DNA of 64,000 nt from positions 1,736,001 through 1,800,000 of the forward strand of contig NC_015389.1 in the NCBI RefSeq assembly GCF_000195315.1. The letters are read 5' to 3'. Both the position numbers and the translations under genes were made by a program. Below the pieces are notes generated by a model. It was not told the origin of the DNA, searched no databases, and saw only the letters and a list, made by a program, of their open reading frames with translations. Of this stretch, positions 61,215 through 64,000 are shown in pieces. Source of the DNA: Coriobacterium glomerans PW2 (GTDB lineage: Bacteria; Actinomycetota; Coriobacteriia; Coriobacteriales; Coriobacteriaceae). Each line of letters begins with the position of its first letter. Positions within the stretch are counted from its first letter, which is position 1.

Positions 61215-61322
61215 CCGTGAGATTCGGTTTTTCAGTGCCCGATCGCATGGGGAGGCTGCGCTCGGCATGTGATGGACAACGTTGTGCAGGCAGCTCTATT
61301 CGTTGAAAGAAAGGGGAAAGCT

Positions 61323-62201
61323 ATGATTCAATGGTGGCAGATTCTGTTACTGACGCTTTACGCGGCATATCAGATTCTGGACGAACTCGGTCCGTACACC
61401 TCAGCCGGACAGGCGGTCTTCGCCGGCCTGATTTCCGGACTCGTCATGGGAGATGTGACCACCGGGCTCTTCATCGGCGGCAGCATGCAACTGATGGTTT
61501 TGGGCGTCGGCACGTTCGGAGGCGCATCGCGCATCGATGCGAACTCCGGCACTGTTCTGGCCACGGCATTCGCCGTGGCACTCAAATGGAACCCGGAGCA
61601 GGCGCTGACGGCGATCGGCGTTCCAGTCGCAGCCCTTCTGGTCTACACCGACATCTTGGGCAGGTTCGCCAACACGTTCTGGGTGCATCGCATAGACGGG
61701 CGCATCGAGGAGTTCGACTACGCGGGCATTCATCGCGACTTTCTGCTCGGAGCCCTCTCTTGGGCGCTGTCGCGCGCTCTGCCGGTGTTTCTTGCACTGA
61801 CCTTCGGTCAGGGCATCGTCGAGAAGATCGTCGGCCTGCTCCAGGGTGATCTCAGCTGGCTCGCGCAGGGCTTGACCGTGGCCGGCGGCGCGCTGCCCGC
61901 CGTGGGCTTCGCGATCCTGCTTCGCTACCTCCCGGTCAAGAGGCACATCGCCTACCTGCTGCTCGGCTTCGTCATCGCCGCCCTGCTCGGCACCGTGTTC
62001 ACGAGCATCGTGACGCTGGGTGCGGGCGTGTCCGCGGTCAACAAGGACTTCGCCGGCTCGTTCAACAACCTGTCGATGCTGACGATCGCGATCATCGGCC
62101 TGGCGCTGTCGATCCTGTACTACAAGGGCAACCAGGCCGCTCGGCTCGCCGTTGCCGCAACCGCCGACTCGAACGAGGAGGTCGAAGACGATGAGCTCTG
62201 A
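61323..62201 (+). CDS. PTS mannose/sorbose-family IIC component
   Basis: Membrane subunit of 292 residues with about seven helices. Family segments are GLISGLVMGDVTTGLFIGG and VLGVGTFGGASRIDANSGT. ATG 61323 follows GAAAGGGGAAAGCT; an ATG at 61269 in frame has no site. It forms the sugar channel with IID. The C-terminus ends in a run of acidic residues (NEEVEDDEL). A 108-base gap separates it from IIB. Confidence 0.92.
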   Translation: MIQWWQILLLTLYAAYQILDELGPYTSAGQAVFAGLISGLVMGDVTTGLFIGGSMQLMVLGVGTFGGASRIDANSGTVLATAFAVALKWNPEQALTAIGVPVAALLVYTDILGRFANTFWVHRIDGRIEEFDYAGIHRDFLLGALSWALSRALPVFLALTFGQGIVEKIVGLLQGDLSWLAQGLTVAGGALPAVGFAILLRYLPVKRHIAYLLLGFVIAALLGTVFTSIVTLGAGVSAVNKDFAGSFNNLSMLTIAIIGLALSILYYKGNQAARLAVAATADSNEEVEDDEL

Positions 62202-63054
62202 TGACATCCGCATCGGGCGGGACGACCCCGAGCCCGATTCGCACAAGACGACGGGCTACCGGCTCACGCAAGAGGATCTGCGGCAGATCAACCGCAGGAG
62301 CCTGCCGCTGTTCCAGGTGGGCTGGAACTACGAGCGCATGCAGGGATCGGGCTACCTGTGGACCATCCTGCCGCAGCTGCGCAAGATCTACGGGGACGGC
62401 ACGCCCGAGCTCAAGGAGGCCATGCGCACCCACGCGCAGTTCTTCAACACCTCGAACTTCCTGAACACCATCGTCACCGGCATCGATCTCGCCGTCGAGG
62501 AGAAGGAGGGCCTGGAGGGCCTGCGGACCGCAGCCGGCATCAAGACCGGTCTCATGGGACCGTTCGCCTCGATCGGCGACTCGATCTTCGGATCGCTCCT
62601 GCCGACGATCTTCGGTGCGCTTGCCGCCAACATGGCGATCAACGGCAATCCGATCGGCATCCTCATCTGGGTGGTCGTCAACATCTTCGTCGACTGGTTC
62701 CGCTGCCGCCAGACCCGCTTCGCCTACGAGCAGGGGGTCAAGCTCGTGACCACGATGAGCGACAAGCTCAACGCGCTCACCGGCGCGGCGACCGTGCTCG
62801 GCGTGTTCATGGTCGGCGCCCTGGTCGCCTCCAACGTGAACATCGTGCTGGCCGTAAAGCCCATGATCGGCGAGGTTCCCCTGAACCTGCAGAACATCTG
62901 CGACATGATCATGCCCAAGCTCGTGCCGGTGGTGCTGGTGGGCTTCGTGTACTGGATGCTCGGCAAGAAGGGGGTGACCTCGACCAAGGCGATCTTCATC
63001 GTCTTGATCCTGGCCGTGATCCTGGGTGGCTTCGGTATCATCGCAAAGGGATGA
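62191..63054 (+). CDS. PTS mannose/sorbose-family IID component
   Basis: Membrane subunit of 287 residues. The soluble N-terminal part has NYERMQGSGYLWTILPQL and FNTSNFLNTIVTGIDLAVEE, and GPFASIGDSIFGSLLPTI precedes the helices, all typical of IID(Man). ATG 62191 follows GAGGAGGTCGAAGACG and overlaps IIC by 11 bases. The gene is the last of the bgaC-IIB-IIC-IID operon and is followed by a terminator. Confidence 0.93.
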   Translation: MSSDDIRIGRDDPEPDSHKTTGYRLTQEDLRQINRRSLPLFQVGWNYERMQGSGYLWTILPQLRKIYGDGTPELKEAMRTHAQFFNTSNFLNTIVTGIDLAVEEKEGLEGLRTAAGIKTGLMGPFASIGDSIFGSLLPTIFGALAANMAINGNPIGILIWVVVNIFVDWFRCRQTRFAYEQGVKLVTTMSDKLNALTGAATVLGVFMVGALVASNVNIVLAVKPMIGEVPLNLQNICDMIMPKLVPVVLVGFVYWMLGKKGVTSTKAIFIVLILAVILGGFGIIAKG

Positions 63055-63095
63055 TCCAAGCGACTCGTCGCATCTGGAACCTCGTTTCAGTTCCG

Positions 63096-63129
63096 AGCCC
63101 CGGCTGGCATGCACCCGTCGGGGCTTTTC
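63096..63129 (+). terminator. intrinsic terminator of the bgaC-PTS operon
   Basis: AGCCCCG (63096-63102) pairs with CGGGGCT (63119-63125), with TTTT following; it is 41 bases beyond the IID stop. Confidence 0.8.
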
Positions 63130-63195
63130 CATCCGCTCTATTATGAAAAAACAGATCCCACGTAGCGCCGCGATCATTCTGAAGGAGGCAATCAC

Positions 63196-63597
63196 ATGAA
63201 CACGCTCACGATCGGCTGCGTCATCCTTCTCGTAGTGTATTTCATCGGATCTGAGATGGCCAAACGCTATCTGTACCGCAGCTTCGAGGTCTCGTTCATG
63301 AGCGAGCGATACGATGAGTGCATCCATCTGCTCGACGGCGTGCCCATGCGCATCCTGTTCCCGCGATTCAATCTCTTTTTCATGCGCATGAACGTCTGCA
63401 TGGCGAAGGCCGAAATGAGCGACGTTGATTACATGATCGACCGTTTGCTAACGGCTCACTTCACACGAGCGCAGCGCCGCGCGGTGATCAGCCGGGCTCT
63501 AGTCTTCTTTGAGCAGAGCGGCTGCGCCGAGCGCGCGGCCGCCATGCGCAGAGAGCAGGAGAAGCTCGACATTGCCGACAAGAGCAAGCAACGGTGA
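63196..63597 (+). CDS. small single-span membrane protein of unknown function
   Basis: Protein of 133 residues, ATG 63196 behind GAAGGAGGCAATCAC, an excellent site. An N-terminal membrane helix (about 3-20, TLTIGCVILLVVYFIGSE) is followed by a soluble, helix-rich part of about 110 residues with TPR-like spacing of small and aromatic residues. It has no motif I recognise and is not a PTS IIA. It lies behind the terminator of the beta-galactosidase operon and faces the regulator gene at the right edge. Confidence 0.8.
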   Translation: MNTLTIGCVILLVVYFIGSEMAKRYLYRSFEVSFMSERYDECIHLLDGVPMRILFPRFNLFFMRMNVCMAKAEMSDVDYMIDRLLTAHFTRAQRRAVISRALVFFEQSGCAERAAAMRREQEKLDIADKSKQR

Positions 63598-63718
63598 AAG
63601 GGCCGATTTGATCGGGGATGCGAACGGTCGAGCAGCATGGGATGAACGTGTGACGATGTGTGACTGCGAGCCGCGAGCAGCTAAAGATAAGACGCGCTGT
63701 ACACGATATCCGGCGCAG

Positions 63719-64000
63719 TTATCGGCTCGATGTACTTGATGTCGACCTCTTCAGCTCGATCTTGAAGAAATCCCAGCGCTTGTACCCCAATGTGTACTCC
63801 GCGATCTGACCATCACTCAATATCGTCGTCTTGTGCTGCAAGACGCAGGGCGCATCCTCAGCGTACTCAAGTGCCGCAGCGATTTTGGGTGGTGCGGGAA
63901 AGAGGACCTCATCGGTTTCCACGGAAGCCTCATCGAAAAGATGAATATCGAAATCGTCGCGAAAACGTTGATAGATTGAATGGTAATAGTCCGGACTGAT
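63719..64000 (-). CDS. GntR-family regulator, C-terminal UTRA part (partial)
   Basis: The frame enters from the right edge and stays open to a TAA at 63719, giving 93 codons of C-terminal sequence. Segments such as VLQHKTTILSDGQIAEYTLGY followed by RWDFFKIELKR match the end of a UTRA ligand-binding domain as found in GntR/HutC regulators. The DNA-binding part lies outside the window. In Streptococcus the analogous bgaC-PTS locus has a GntR regulator (BgaR), so this may control the beta-galactosidase operon. Confidence 0.72.
   Translation of the reverse strand: MSPDYYHSIYQRFRDDFDIHLFDEASVETDEVLFPAPPKIAAALEYAEDAPCVLQHKTTILSDGQIAEYTLGYKRWDFFKIELKRSTSSTSSR

Noticed and set aside
63640-63760. A second frame open for about 20 codons at the end of the GntR/UTRA gene, suggesting a frameshift
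   Set aside because: The first frame already ends where UTRA domains usually end (RWDFFKIELKR); the other frame is short and may be open by chance.
1-64000. CRISPR arrays, insertion sequences, prophage genes, tRNA and rRNA genes
   Set aside because: No regularly spaced repeats, transposase or integrase motifs, or cloverleaf-type sequences were seen on either strand by reading.

Overview
The window looks like chromosome from a high-GC, sugar-fermenting, PTS-rich Gram-positive, most likely class Coriobacteriia (Collinsella / Olsenella / Coriobacterium type). Grounds: strong AGGAGG-type ribosome binding sites, a T-box leader, several PTS loci next to a CBS-DRTGG pyrophosphatase, and about 65% G+C in typical genes (39 of 60 at 60001-60060). 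The genus is inference. I see no rRNA, tRNA, CRISPR array or insertion sequence.

Layout. 1-112 (-): T-box leader with a likely Phe specifier, leaving the left edge. 170-9206 (-): a catabolic operon that matches the E. coli ydjL-K-J-I-H-G-F cluster gene for gene, followed by a sodium:dicarboxylate-type symporter. 9586-12119 (-): a divergent D-Ala-D-Ala-ligase-like protein coupled to an aminotransferase. 12244-30806: housekeeping genes (M32 and M16C peptidases, EamA transporter, Gfo/Idh oxidoreductase, RecQ, ABC exporter, Mn pyrophosphatase, Mfd, L-hydroxyacid dehydrogenase). 30964-36804: two MacB-like ABC fusion proteins divergent from a response regulator and histidine kinase. 36833-37486: MgtC. 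37882-42979: RpiR regulator facing an ascorbate-type PTS operon with UlaG and a short 6-phosphogluconate dehydrogenase. 43199-47262: zinc/manganese ABC importer with a Fur-family regulator. 47458-51478: cluster of zinc-ribbon membrane proteins with an amidase. 51720-53261: solitary DNA cytosine methyltransferase. 53385-58644 (-): complete sorbitol operon in the Lactobacillus gutF-R-M-C-B-A order, with a visibly lower G+C regulator gene (19 of 60 at 57181-57240). 58941-63054 (+): GH35 beta-galactosidase with mannose-family PTS IIB-IIC-IID. 63196-64000: a small membrane protein and the C-terminal part of a GntR/UTRA regulator.

How it works together. Four carbohydrate loci (ydj, ula-like, gut, bgaC-PTS) each carry their own transporter and chemistry, and most carry their own regulator (DeoR, RpiR, PRD/BglG, probably GntR). 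Dehydrogenase-kinase-aldolase or phosphotransferase-dehydrogenase steps feed lower glycolysis or the pentose phosphates. The most interesting parts are the ydj-type operon with its carboxylate symporter, the ascorbate-PTS operon without local UlaD/E/F, the Ddl-like ligase with altered catalytic residues, and the zinc-ribbon envelope cluster.
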